Shown: in pieces, positions 32,115 through 43,640 of the stretch
Numbering within the stretch: the stretch's first letter is position 1
Layout of the letters: the number at the start of each line of letters is the position of its first letter
Assembly: GCF_024139115.2 (NCBI RefSeq)
Contig: NW_026943250.1
Location: forward strand, 186,001 to 250,000
DNA from: Armigeres subalbatus
Lineage: Eukaryota; Arthropoda; Insecta; Diptera; Culicidae
Direction: 5' to 3'
Length of the DNA: 64,000 bases
Notes under the pieces: generated by a model
What the model saw: only the letters and a program-made list of their open reading frames with translations
Told to the model about the DNA's origin: nothing
Database searches by the model: none
Made by a program: the position numbers and the translations under genes

Positions 32115-32510
32115 TGTGTGGATTTCGGTGCCGACGTACGAAAAATCCGGTGCACACGGGCGCGTGACTCGAAGAACAAGAGCTCATCATATAAGGAGAT
32201 AACAGAGAGGGTAGTGGGAGATAAAAGTGTGCTATGGCGCCTGAAGTGAACCTCCAATGCTTGGATCTGGATGAGATTACAACGGCAGACGATGTAATTA
32301 CCGCAATGAAGGAGCAATTTAATCTGGGAGACGTCGAAATGACAATCCGGCTAAGAAGGGGGCCATCCAGTACACAGGTCGCAGGAATAAAGCTTCCGGT
32401 AGATGCTGCCGACAAAGGATTGAAAATCGGCAAAGTTGAAGTCGTTAATGGCGGTCAGAAATGTCCAGCGTATAAACAGGCGATGTCTGGTAAATCTCAG
32501 AGGAGGTAAT
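32115..32510 (+). pseudogene. R1-clade LINE B, ORF1, C-terminal part
   Basis: Starts with a decayed FGADVRKIR block, the counterpart of GTDVRRIRR in LINE A, then EVNLQCLDLDEITTADDVIT (32236-32300). A remnant near the end (GGQKCPAYKQAMS) matches the last knuckle region of LINE A (GLKCPAFKRA). The two central zinc knuckles are missing, an internal deletion relative to LINE A. The protein is not functional. Confidence 0.7.
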
Positions 32511-32511
32511 A

Positions 32512-34211
32512 CAAATTAATCTTAACCACTGTGATACCGCACAGCAACTGCTGTGGCAATCCGCAAGAGAATCGAAGTGCGACGTTGCAATCATTTCGGA
32601 TCCATACCGTATTCCATCAGGAGACGGCAATTGGTTAGCAGATGACGCTGGGACCGCCGCAATATGTACAGTAGGGAGATATCCTTTCCAAGACATCGTG
32701 TACCGTGCAGCTGAAGGCTTCGTGATCGCCAAAGTTAACGGTGTCTATATATGTAGCTGGTACGCACCCCCACATTAGACAAGTGATCAGTTTAATCAAA
32801 TGCTGGATAGGTAAGTAGCGGAGCTTACCGACAGGAGGCCAGTCGTCATCGCTGGTGACTTTAATGACTGGGCGTTAGTAGGGCAGCCGTCTCACTAACC
32901 AAAGAGGTTGGAGTCTGCTGGAAGCACTTGCTAGGCTAAACGTGGATCTGAAACGATAGATCGAAGAGTGCCTACCGGAGAGAAGGCAGAGAGTCCATCA
33001 TTGATGTTATACCTTTTGAAGTCCTGCATTAACGAGGAACATAAATTGGAGAGTCTGCGAAGGCTATACAGATAGCGATCTGGCAGTCCGATACTGCATC
33101 GGAGAGAAAGTAGCGATGCAAGCACGTGAGTGTGGTACCAAAGAGCTAGCAGAGGCAATTAGATTTGAGCGCAATCTGGTAAACCTGAGTCCAGACGAGC
33201 TGATTGCAGCATTGACTCGAGCCTGCGATGCAACCATGCCGAGAAAAGTACAGCCACGACATGTCCGCCGCCCAGTCTACTGGTGGAATGGAACGATCGC
33301 CGAACTCCGTCGCAACTGTCTTCGAGCAAGGAGGAAAATGCAGAGAGCCCGCAACAACGTCGAAAGAGAAGAGCGTAGACCTGGGTTCAGCCCAGCAAGA
33401 GTTGCTTTCAAAAAGGCAATTAGGCTCAGCAAGGCTGCCTCCATGCAATAGCTCTGTCGTAACGCAGATGCTAACCCATGGGGGGATGCATACAGGATCG
33501 CTATGGCAAAGATTAGAGGTCCATCGATACCGCCAGAGAGGTGCCCAGAAAAGCTTAAGACAATTATTGAAGGTCTGTTTCCACACCACGAGCCAACGGT
33601 CTGGCCACCCACACCGTATGGCGAGAATAACACCAGTACGGATGAAGCCCTGCTTACAAATCAGCTTACAACTGCTGCGAAAAGCCTAAAAGCAAACAAA
33701 GCTCATGAACTAGATGATATCCCCAACCTGGTCTTGAAAGCAGCGATCCAGGCGAACCCGGATATGTTCCGAACTACGTTGCAGAAGTCCATCGATGAAG
33801 GAAACTTTCCCGATTGCTGGAAACGGCAAAAACTAGTATTGCTGCAGAAGACGGGTAGGCCACCCGGGGACCCATCGTCATACAGACCTTTTTGTCTGCT
33901 AGACACGGTCGGAAAACTCCTGGAGAAGGTCATCCTCAACAGTTAGCTATTTACACAGAAAGCGATAACGGATTATCGAGCAGCAGTTTGGGTTCCGGAA
34001 GAGCAGTTCCACAGTTGACGTTATCCGGAAAGTCGTAATAGCAGCTAAAGCAGCTAAGAAGCAAAAGAGTAGAGGTACTTAATCGCTACTGCGCTGGGTT
34101 ACCTTAGACGTGAAAAATGCGTTCAACAGTGCGAGTTGGGAAGCAATAACTAACTCTCTACATAGGATGAGGATTCCGCGACACTTTTGCAGAATTCTGA
34201 AGAGCTAATTC
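32512..34211 (+). pseudogene. R1-clade LINE B, ORF2, endonuclease to RT motif A
   Basis: The endonuclease begins with an INLNHCDTAQQLLWQS block and reaches RRPVVIAGDFND (about 32850). Stops occur at 32776 and 32814. The RT part has LTRACDATMPRKVQPRHVRR, then WWNGTIAELRRNCLRARRKM, a stop at 33448, and NADANPWGDAYRIAMAKIRG to SSYRPFCLLDTVGKLLEKV (33946). After more frameshifts the motif A segment LDVKNAFNSASW is intact (Asp codon 34107-34109). The gene is then interrupted by the Juan-like LINE; the 14-bp duplicate GAGAATTGGACACT at 34212-34225 marks the site. LINE A gives the same order of motifs. Confidence 0.85.
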
Positions 34212-34466
34212 GAGAATTGGACACTTTTTTTTTTTTTTTTTTTTTTTAACTAATTTTATTTGTTAATTATCTAATACATGCATTCATCTCTTAGACTAGG
34301 TGTTCCGTGTTTTCTTAACACTATCATCCTTATTTGCTATGTTACTTTTTAGTTATTATTAATACATTTCAATTGCCTCTGGCAGTTAGAATTTTTCCTC
34401 TGGTTGAATTGAACCATGTAGGAATTACAATGTTTTCAACTTAAACTAAACTTAACCTATTTTATA

Positions 34467-35914
34467 CTAAGGGTACAAGGAGCTAATCATTGCAATAGAA
34501 GATTGCAACGATTTTTGTCTAAAATTGGAAATTATTTTGTTGGACATTTGTTGCAATGTCTCAATATTAGAAATTCTATGAAGTTCATTGGTACCATACC
34601 ACGGAGGCAACTTCAGAATCATTTTCAAAATTTTATTTTGAATCCTCTGGAGTGCCTTCTTTCTGGTATTGCAACTAGTCCATATTGGCACAGCATACAA
34701 CATGGCAGGTCTAAAAATTTGTTTGTAAATCAAAAGTTTGTTCTTAAGACAAAGTTTTGATTTTCTGTTTATAAGTGGATATAGACACTTAATATATTTG
34801 TTACATTTGGCTTGAAGGCCTTCAATATGATTTTTAAAAGTTAATTTTTGATCTAGCAGAAGTCCTAAATATTTAGCTTCATAGACCAATTAATTGGAAC
34901 CCCATTCATAGTGACAATATGTCTGCTAGAAGGTTTCAAATAAGAAGCTCTCGGCTTATGTGGGAAAATTATAAGCTGAGTTTTGGAAGCATTCAGGGAA
35001 ATTTTCCATTTTTGCAAGTAAGTGGAGAAAATATCCAAACTTTTTTGCAATCTACTACAAATGACACGAAGGCTTCGCCCTTTGGCTGAAAGGCCCGTGT
35101 CATCTGCAAACAAAGATTTTTGACACCCTGGTGGTAAATCAGGTAAGTCAGAAGTAAAAATGTTATACAATATGGGCCCCAGTATGCTGCCTTGGGGACA
35201 TTAGCCCTTACAGGTAATCTATCAGATTTAGTATTCTGATAGTTTACCTGCAGTGAGCGATCTGATAAATAATTTTGGATCAGTTTAATGATGTACAGAG
35301 GAAAATTAAAATTCATCAATTTTACAATCAAACCTTCATGCCAAACACTGTCAAATGCTTTCTCTATATCAAGAAGAGCAACTCCAGTCGAATATCCTTC
35401 AGATTTGTTGAGCCGAATTAAATTCGTTACTCTTAATAACTGATGGGTGGTTGAATGCCCATGGCGAAAACCAAATTGTTCATCAGCAAAAATAGAATTG
35501 TCATTAATATGAACCATCATTCTATTTAAAATAATCTTTTCAAACAGTTTGCTTATTGAAGAAAGCAAACTGATTAAGGATAACTAGAAGCATCAGCTGG
35601 ATTTTGTCCGGCTTCAAAATTGGAACAACTTTAGCGTTTTTCCATTTATCTGGAAAATATGCCAATTGAAAACATTTGTTAAATAAATTAACCAAAAAGG
35701 ATAAAGAGCTCTCAGGAAGTTTTTTGATAAGTATGTAGAAAATACCATCATCACCCGGGGCTTTCATATTTTTAAATTTTCTAGTAATAGATCGTACTTC
35801 ATCCAAATTAGTTCCCAACAAATGGCCAAAAACATTCTTTTGATTGAGAATGTCTTCAATGCTCCTCGTAACCTGATCCTCATTAGGTGAGACCGAGACT
35901 AAAATTATGGGCAC
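34467..35914 (-). pseudogene. Jockey-clade reverse transcriptase region
   Basis: Order on the minus strand: KAPGDDGIFYILIKKLPESS (35770), PDKWKNAKVVPILKPDK (35635), then a frameshift to SSISKLFEKIILNRMMVHI, DEQFGFRHGHSTTHQLLRV and ALLDIEKAFDSVWHEGLIVK (motif A with Asp). Another frameshift follows near 35200, then SLFADDTGL (35116-35090, catalytic Asp pair) and AKYLGLLLDQKLTFKNHIEG to the C-terminus at 34467. The order matches Jockey RTs, which copy the LINE RNA at a nicked target. At least three frame breaks make it non-functional. The usual PQG segment is degenerate. Confidence 0.85.
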
Positions 35915-36171
35915 TGCTGAGCAAGTTTTTGAGCCTTTTCGACATTTGTCAATAAAATTTCATTTCCCTCTTTAAGCGCTGGAATCGGGTTTAGAAATTT
36001 TTAAAGAACTTTCGTTAATTTCCAAAAGGGTTTCGACCTGGGATCCAACTTCGAGACATTATTCTCAAAGTTGGTATTTCTCAGAATAGCGAAACGTTTT
36101 TAATTTCATTTTGCAAATCTCGCCAATAACTTTCAACGCGGGATCGCGAGTTCTTTGGTATTGCCTTCTTC

Positions 36172-37218
36172 TCACATTTTAAGACGGATCAGTAGCTGAA
36201 GATCGTCGTCAATAATAATGGAGTTGAATTTAATTTCACATTTAGGAATTGCAATGCCTCTGGCTTCGACAATTAAATTTGTCAAAGATACGAGCGCATT
36301 GTCAATATCACTTTTGGTATCCAAAGGAATATTAACATCAAAATTCCTATATATATTCCTATATAACATATATCTTTTATATATATCCCAATCAGCTCTA
36401 TGATAATTAAAAGTAGAGCTGATTGGATTGTAAATGGTTTCTTGTGAGATTTCAAATGTCACAGGAAGGTGATCAGAGTCAAAGTCAGCATGAGTTACCA
36501 ATTGGCCACACAGCTGACTTGAATCCGTTAAAACTAAATCAATTGTAGAAGGATTTCGACTGGAAGAAAAACAAGTAGGGCCATTGGGATATTGAATAGT
36601 ATAATATCCCGCAGAACAATCTTCAAATAAAATTTTACCATTGAAATTGCTTTGAGCATTATTCCATGAACGGTGTTTGGCATTGAAGTCACCAATTACG
36701 AAGAATTTTGATTTGTTGCGAGTCAGAATTTGAAGATCAGCTTTCAACAAATTCTTTTGCTGCCCATTGCATTGAAAAGGCAAGTAGGCTGCAATGAAGG
36801 AAAATTGTCCAAAATTTGTTTCAACAGAAACTCCCAAGGTTTCAAAAACTTTGGTTTCAAACGAAGAAAATAATTTATGTTTGATACGTCTATTAATGAC
36901 AATGGCGACCCCACCACAGGCGCTGTCAAGACGATCATTTCTGTAGATAAAATAGTTTGGATCTCTTTTAATGGAGAGTCCTGGTTTTAAATACGTTTCA
37001 GTTATAATGGCAATATGCACATTATGAACTGAAAGGAAGTTGAATAATTCATCTTCCTTACCCTTTAGAGAGCGGGCATTCCAATTTAGAACTTTCACAC
37101 AATTATTTGGATCCATTGAAACGGAGTCCGATAACAATTTTTGTGTGTACTTTATACCAACCTGAACAGCTTCAGGAATGGTATTTGCTTTGAACATTGC
37201 ATCAATCATGTGATGCAA
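36172..37218 (-). pseudogene. Jockey-clade AP-type endonuclease, N-terminus of ORF2
   Basis: An open frame of 348 codons with the APE-type endonuclease order: VLNWNARSLKGKEDELFNF (Asn), IITETYLKPG (catalytic Glu), FVIGDFNAKHRSWNN (Asp/Asn), STIDLVL and SDHLPV (catalytic His). This domain nicks target DNA to prime reverse transcription. The frame ends at 36172 in a frameshifted linker, about 260 bp before the RT N-terminal block. The start at 37218 lies close behind ORF1, as is usual. Confidence 0.88.
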
Positions 37219-37229
37219 TTGTTCAGTTA

Positions 37230-38489
37230 AAAATCAAATCGGAAGCAGTCATGCTACCTGAATCGGCAACATGACCATTATTTTCCGTTGGGACATGGGT
37301 ATAAACCTCATTTTGAGAAGAGAAATTTTGTCTACCAGCAGCGATGTTTGCATACGTAGGTACATTACATTTTCTGAAGTGCTTGCTACCCGTTGACGAG
37401 CGGCAAAATTTATTTGTGAATTGTGCTGGGTATGAATTGCTCGACCGGTAACCGGATTCGAAATTTGAGCGTTTGAAAAATTTCTGCCCGTCGAATCTGG
37501 GATCCGATTGGAATTTCCGTCATCAATTTTGCACGGAATTCAAAACTTTTTGCGTGAAGGGCATTCCCAGAAATTGGATTTATGATTGCCCCCACAGTTT
37601 GCGCACTTAAATTTATTGAATCTTCTCTCACAGGACATGCGTCCTTGGCGTGAGAGGTTCCACCACAAATCATGCATTTAGCATCCATGTGACAATGTTT
37701 GGTTCCATGACCCCACTTTTGGCACTTACGGCACTGGGTTGGGTTTGGAAATTTCCCCAGGCCTGCGGAAATGTTCCCATGTAACACGGACATGAGACAT
37801 AATACAGGCCTTTTCCAAACTTTTCATATTATTTAGTTCACTTTTGTTAAAATGAACTAAATAAAATTCTTGAGAAATGCCCTCTGGGAAGTAACAGAAT
37901 GGGATTTCTTTTTCATCTTAATTACTTGGACTGGTGAAAATCCAAGTAATTGAGAAATTTAAATTTTAATCTCATCCAGTGATTTGTCATCACTGGGGAG
38001 ACCTTTCAAGACGACTTTGAACAATCGCTCAGTTTTGTCGTCGTATGTGAAGAATTTATGGCGCTTCTCAGTAAAATACTGAAGAAGACGTTTGCGATCG
38101 TCAAAGGATCCCGGCAAAACGCGGCAGTCACCCTTCCTAGCAATCTGAAATGAAACCTTGATCCCCTGAAGGTTACTCAAAATCTCATTCCTAAAGCCAG
38201 AAAACTCGGCAACAGATACCACAATCGGCGGAATCCTTTGCTTTTCGCATGAATCGAATCACCTGGGCTAGATTCGATTTGCTCAATTTCATCATTAATC
38301 AAATCGATCTGATTGCTCAGTTCGATTGGAGAAGAATTATTTCCGACATTAGAGTTTGAAGGAATATCTGAATTCTCCAGCTTCCTTCTATTTTTCCGCG
38401 CTTTTGCAGGACGGTCTTGAAACCTTGTTTCTTTGAAGGAAGTGGAGAATTCAGAGACTCCCCTTCCTCTTGTTTTTATTAATACTCAT
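37230..38489 (-). pseudogene. Jockey-clade ORF1 (gag-like) with zinc knuckles
   Basis: The best start is the ATG at 38489, but a frameshift follows within 12 codons. A later block (38222-37959) reads VSVAEFSGFRNEILSNLQGI and KRHKFFTYDDKTERLFKVVL, the RNA-binding part of Jockey ORF1. After more frameshifts come the zinc knuckles CRKCQKWGHGTKHC and CMICGGTSHAKDAC (37735-37640), fitting CX2CX4HX4C, plus a degraded third. These proteins coat LINE RNA. Here the product is broken in at least three places. Confidence 0.8.
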
Positions 38490-38771
38490 TGCTGAGCGTG
38501 GAGACGTGACCTTCTAAGAGGTTTTTTCCCAGAACGGTGTCCCTGCAGGATTACCACCGCTTGTCGGAATTTTACTTCCGCAAACGGGTCCAACGTAAAA
38601 CGAAGGCACGGGTCCTTGCAAAGATCTTAACGGGATCAGTGGGTACAAATAGCGCTGAGAAGCACTGTTGAAATTAAAATAGCTTCGGGTAGTATTAAAA
38701 ACTTCCTTCCGCAAAGAGAGAAAGAACCGCACAGCACGAAAGCACGATGCGGTCTGAGAGAATTGGACACT

Positions 38772-39342
38772 AGTTTACGAAACACATGAGGGACTGAAGA
38801 GAGTACGAATAACAGCTGGTGTTTCACAAGGCTTTATCCTGGGACCGACGACGTTGTGGAATGCGATGTACGACGGGTTATTGCAGCTTAGACTACCAAG
38901 AGGCGTGAAGCTAGTTGGATTGCGGACGACGTAGTGAGGTGAGGTGAAAGTACGTGCTATGGAGGCCATAGGAATAGTGGAGAACTGGATGTGCGGAAAA
39001 AAGCTGACATTAGCCCATCATAAAACCGAAGTGATGATAATCAGCAATTGAAAAGCAGTTCAGATGACTACAATCACAGTCGGGGAGGGCACCATCGAGT
39101 CGAAGCGAGAAGTAAAGCATCTGGGGCTCAACTTCAACAGCCACGTCGATTACGCCTGCGATAAGGCAGCAAAAGCCACCACAGCATTAATCAGAGTAAT
39201 GGCGAATAGCTCTGCGATTAGTTGCAGCAAGAGGAGACTCCAAGCCAGCGTTTTTATTTCTGTACTCAGATACGGTCCCCCCGTCTGGGCGGCAGGAGCA
39301 ATGACGAAGAGGAACCTGACACGGCTCAACAGCACATACAGG
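38772..39342 (+). pseudogene. R1-clade LINE B, ORF2, rest of the RT domain
   Basis: Continues after the Juan-like insertion: VRITAGVSQGFILGPTTLWN (the PQGSILGP equivalent), then the region of the FADD box. GATTGCGGACGAC at 38918-38930 appears to be one base short of GGATTCGCGGACGAC, putting the two catalytic Asp codons out of frame. LTLAHHKTEVMIIS, LGLNFNSHVDYACDKAAKAT and LRYGPPVWAAGAM follow. The next frame runs into the TTAA-flanked element at 39343. The protein is dead, but motif order is complete. Confidence 0.82.
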
Positions 39343-39346
39343 TTAA

Positions 39347-39613
39347 GGTGATTATAGAATGAAGCCCGTGGTGAATTTCAAATTCATCACACGTTTATTT
39401 ACATACATTTCCAAAAGCCGAAATCTGGCGTAATAGTTTTCGTACAGTGCCGAAACTCAAATTATGATTGTTCAGCATATAACTAAGCAAACGATCTACC
39501 ATTATTTCAGCCCCATACGCGTTATGGTTCTTTCATCTCGTGCTCTGGAAAAAATATTGGAAAAGCATGTGGTTCCCAAAATGGCCGATTTCTGGCTTTA
39601 TTGTATAATCACC
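39347..39613. mobile_element. 267-bp MITE with TTAA duplication, inside LINE B
   Basis: Inverted ends GGTGATTATAGAATGAAGCC and, reverse-complemented, GGTGATTATACAATAAAGCC. TTAA occurs at 39343-39346 and 39614-39617. Removing the element and one TTAA rejoins LINE B coding without a frame change (…NSTYRL then MAMRVASAY). The TTAA target suits piggyBac-type MITEs, although the GGTGA ends are not the canonical piggyBac start. No coding capacity. Confidence 0.85.
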
Positions 39614-39617
39614 TTAA

Positions 39618-40201
39618 TGGCTATGCGGGTGGCAAGTGCGTACCAGACCATATCGATGGATGCGGTCTGCGTCATAGTAGGCATGACTCCCATCGAAATT
39701 TTATTGGAGGAAGAGTCTGCCTGCTATAGACTACGTGGAACGATGGGAGCACGCAAGATTGCGAGAGTCGATTCGATGCGAAAGTGGCAGCAGGATTGGG
39801 ACAGTAGTTCGAAAGGAAGGTGGACCTATCGGCTCATTCCGAACCTGCAGTCGTGGGAGCACAGAAAACACGGAGAAGTCAACTTCTTCCTGACGCAGTT
39901 CCTGTCAGGCCATGGATGCTTCAGGAAGTATTTGCATAGATTCGGACACGCAGAGTCTCCACTTTGTCCGGCCTGTCCGAACTGTGAAGAAACACCGGAG
40001 CACGTGATATTCGACTGCCCACGATTCAGGGCAGAACGGAGTTGGATCTCAACGGTCAGCACTCGTAGCATAAATCCCGACAACATCGTTCAGGAAATGT
40101 GCGAAGATGAGAATACGTGGAACGTGGTGAACAGAGCAGTAACGCAGATCATGCTGTCGTTGCAGCGAAAATGGCGTGAAGACCAGAGGGCACTGGAGTA
40201 G
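39618..40201 (+). pseudogene. R1-clade LINE B, ORF2 C-terminal region
   Basis: A clean frame of about 195 codons from MAMRVASAYQTISMDAVCVI to a stop at 40199-40201. It includes the SGHGCFRKYLHRFGHAESPL segment and the cysteine-histidine motif CPACPNCEETPEHVIFDC, typical of the C-terminus of R1-type ORF2 and thought to help in nucleic-acid binding. The region upstream is interrupted only by the TTAA element. Its openness contrasts with the damaged RT. Confidence 0.85.
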
Positions 40202-40697
40202 TAGCCGATCGTGGGAAAACAACCGGTTCGGAGTCGTCGGGGCGCCAGTGAACCGGAAGCCATCCTTCAACCGGAATCACTGGACCGACCTCGGCACTCA
40301 ATCGGTACGCCTAATGATCGATGTAACCGTATCGGAAGAGCCGTGCCGTAATTAAGAAGTGAGAGTAATTGTACGAGCGCCAAATGCAAAGCGTGTCGTA
40401 GTGGAGATACGCAGTCATACTGTCATCAGTGATGATGAGGAGAATGTAGCAATGAACTACCAATGCTAGCTAGAGGCTGGACAAGTGAAGTGCATGAGCA
40501 CAGCCCCTCTCCGAAGTATTGACATCCATTAAGTCCCGGAAGGACCAGGGAATTAGAAGAGAGGGTAACTCAAGTAGCCTTCTGTTGCTTGGGTGGGTTA
40601 AGTGGGTCCGGCGGGCTGGCCTCCTGCCTTCCGCGCCAACCCCATGCCCTGAGTGTTAATTTCAGGTTTCTGTATGCAGATTTGCCTTCATCCCTCT
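40202..40697 (+). mobile_element. 3' untranslated region and tail of LINE B
   Basis: GC-rich non-coding sequence follows the ORF2 stop and ends with TGCAGATTTGCCTTCATCC, a short segment and an A run at 40699. The terminal layout matches 5640-5847. What follows belongs to another repeat, suggesting LINE B inserted into it. Confidence 0.7.
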
Positions 40698-40699
40698 AA

Positions 40700-40815
40700 A
40701 AAAACACACACAAACAGATATTTGCTCAATTTTTCGGGATAAATCGATGGGGTCTCCTGTAAAAATCCGCTTTTGGAGTGCAAATATAGCCTTCTGATAC
40801 AGTTTGTTAAACGCC
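40700..40815 (+). mobile_element. Fragment of the ATTAATCCACCTAG family
   Basis: ACACACAAACAGATATTTG, GATGGGGTCTCCTG, TCCGCTTTTGGAGTGCAAAT and ATAGCCTT match the end of the element at 52900-53005 (ACTATGGGTCTCCGGGAC, TCGTTTTTGGGGCGAAC, ATAGCCTT). The rest of the element is absent. Confidence 0.5.
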
Positions 40816-43070
40816 ACCTAAAAATTGAAATTTAAAAAAACACCAAATAGATTTGGAGTAGGTACATAAAGTCGTTAACGAATAGCTAGACCAGTAAGCA
40901 AAAGACTGTTAAAAACTCTCCAGAATTGGCGCTTGTTCAGTACCATTTAATTCTAAGAAATAACAAAATAAGTATTGATCATAACATAGAATATCATGTA
41001 ATGAACCGTTGAGAAAGCCAAATATGTTATTAGATGTAAAGCATGAAAACAAGTTATCCAAATTGACGACGATTTTACAGTTTTTTCTCGGGTAATCTTC
41101 TATTATTAGATTATGTTAACGTTCAAAACACTTGTTTTAAATCAGGTGACGACTACGCCTTCATTGATAGGCAGCCCCCCATAACCGTAAACTGAATACT
41201 CCGCTATTTAGCCCTTATCAGAAATTGCCATACTGCGCCATTAAAGAAAATCTCTGCAACATCAAAAATAATTTTAGGACTTTATAGTACCTTCCAACCT
41301 AATATAATTGAGCTTCCAATCAGAAATATTGAAAGTGGATAGCACCACCGCTCGTCGAGGCGATGGTAAACCCGGAAAGCAGTACACTCCCCATCGTAGA
41401 TATCCCCGTTCTTATCTACGATGAGCTTTTTCCAGAAACCGCTCCGACGACGGCTATTAACTACGATATGCTCCTGCTGCCGTCCCGGGGGAAGAAAACG
41501 ATCAAAGTCGAATTTATCAGACTCGTTTTAGAATATCATCGTTTGCTGTTGCTGATGGCTGCTTGGTCGATGGAACCTGGAACGAAGTGATGACAACATC
41601 AGCAGAATGCGGGCGCGGGTCTAAAACATGGATAATGATTGTGAAAACGGGAAAGTAGTCAACGCGGGGACAGAAGAAGGGTCAGTGAATAAACATGAAA
41701 TTGTCAAACCAAATAGTTGAACACTTTCCCCTAAGCAATTTGGGGATCGAACCGCCGGCGTCGCCGCGCTGGAACGGGACCAGTGGTCGTTGGGCGGTTG
41801 GCGGGGACATTTTCCGATACGACCATGCCTCGTCTCTCATTCGGCTTTAATGAATGCTATTAACATAATTGATTAGATTCGATCTACGCACGGATTGTGA
41901 TTGAGCTCGCAGCCATGGATGATGCCGACGGACGAGGACCACCGTGGCTGGCTACGATATGCATACTAATGGACGCACCGAACGGGTGGTGCGTGGACAA
42001 AACGGTCGAACGTGATTCCCGGGCGGGTCGGACGGGTGCTGATTTTCATTGGGTGCCCGCTCGAGAGGTAAGCGAACGTTGAATGGGAGTGGACCGTTCG
42101 TTGTCCGTTTGCTTTTTGATGGCGGCACGTGTGAATTTGATGTTTCCCGACCTTTGTGGGGTTTTAGGGTATGTCGACGGATGGGATTCAGACATTTGAA
42201 TAGGCAATGGTTAGCATTGGAAGGCGAGAAAACTCAAACGGCAGGTCGAATTCGATAACAATCGTATGAAAATTGAATTTCGCTATCAAATGGCTACATG
42301 CGGGAAAACGGGAAAATGTCTTGAATTCAAATTTACATTTAATTGCTGTTTTCGGGCCATTGTTGGATGAAAGTCCCAACCAACTTTGCATTTACAGCGG
42401 TTGGCATGATTGTTTCATCGGAATCAAATATGAACATCGGGAGGAGTTCGAACCCACGCATATGTTTTGTTCTGAAAGAACAAAACAAATAAAGCATGAT
42501 GTAGTCGGAGAACTTTCTAAAGGCCAAGCTTTCATTTGTTTAACATAAATGTATTTATTTGGTTCGAATGATCGCACTCTACGTTGCTGGCAATGTTTGT
42601 CAATGTGGGGACAGTAGCAGCAGTATTACGCTTTGTTCGCCCAATTACCCGTCCCAGTGCAAATATTATGTAGGTACCTTTATTGTGGGTTAGTTTTGAA
42701 CCGCTAGGAACGCTATGTATGAACGAAAGTCAATATAATTTCCAGTTGAAAGTCAATTACATTACTGTTTGGAGTTACGCTTTATTGGAGTGGATGTGAT
42801 TGTAATCGGAGCAGAATGGAACGAAATTGAACATCGGTATATGGGTTCAGGGAGCTGACGGCAACCCCACTTGATGTGGGTTAAGTTGTGAACAGCAACA
42901 ATCGGAGTAATTGGGACGCTGTCATGTTTCATGTTCCGAAATTGGCTTTGTAAACATTAAAGAATGTCGAAAGAAATAGTTCCTAGAAACAACTTTTTTT
43001 TTTGTCCTTTGCATATGCTGGTTTCTAATTTTGGTGAACATTAAAAAAAACGATTAGTAGGTAAAGAGTT
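40816..43070. other. Single-copy-looking stretch without a recognised gene
   Basis: AT-rich to about 41300, then GC-richer at 41340-42260. The 75-codon frame at 41363-41590 and the 61- and 69-codon frames near 41900-42260 have no recognised domain. I cannot exclude an exon or a conserved non-coding element, but nothing supports one. Confidence 0.4.
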
Positions 43071-43077
43071 TCCATAC

Positions 43078-43337
43078 CGCCCTGGAGCCAAAACGCCTTC
43101 GGGCTTCTCCTTCATTAGGGTGAAATATACGTCCCAAAACTAAACCTCAAATTATATAGAAATACCCACAATAGGATAAAACATCTGACGTTTTGGTCAG
43201 AAAAAAGGCCCTAGCGGCATAATTCTAAAACGTATATACACACATATGCCAGGTACGTTGTTTCCATAGATCTACCAGATAAAGGCGTTTTGTTTCCATT
43301 ACAACTATTGACGTAAACTACGTCTAAGGGGAAGACT
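43078..43337. mobile_element. Diverged relative of the TA element at 11234-11768
   Basis: Shared words in the same order: AAAACGCC, CAAAACTA, AAATTATATAG, AAACATCTGACGTTTTGG, GGCCCTAGCGGCA and AAAGGCGTTTTG. The right side has AGGGGAAGA, the expected terminus in degenerate form. About half the length of the other copy. Confidence 0.55.
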
Positions 43338-43640
43338 CTGATACAGGGTGTAAAACGGAAATTTCCAAATTCGAAACCGTCACGAAATTAGGATAGATTT
43401 CAAACGCTAATAGCTCCTTTATCTTTCAATGGATTTTCGAGATTTTATTATCAATCGAATCGGTAACTCTCTAGCAATTTTTTAAGCCCATTGGAACTAT
43501 TGATTATCAACGTAAAAACAATAAAAATTCCAAATCTTTCAAAACCCAGTAAAATTTTACAGTTTCTTTACGACCGCCGTCTGCAGTTGGTTCTTGCGCT
43601 CTACTTTTGTGCGGTGATTCGCACCAAAAGTACAACAATA

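Larger units (their letters stand above)
34226..38757 (-). mobile_element. Juan-like Jockey-clade LINE inserted in LINE B
   Basis: A 4.5 kb element on the minus strand: 5' region at 38757, ORF1 at 38489-37230, ORF2 at 37218-34450, and a T run at 34225-34248 that is its A tail with an AATAAA signal just upstream. The perfect 14-bp duplication GAGAATTGGACACT flanks it (34212-34225 and 38758-38771). LINE B's coding sequence continues immediately after. Length and duplication indicate a near full-length insertion. All frames are broken, so it is not active. The Juan assignment is from recognition of Jockey-type motifs in a mosquito context and needs a database check. Confidence 0.88.
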
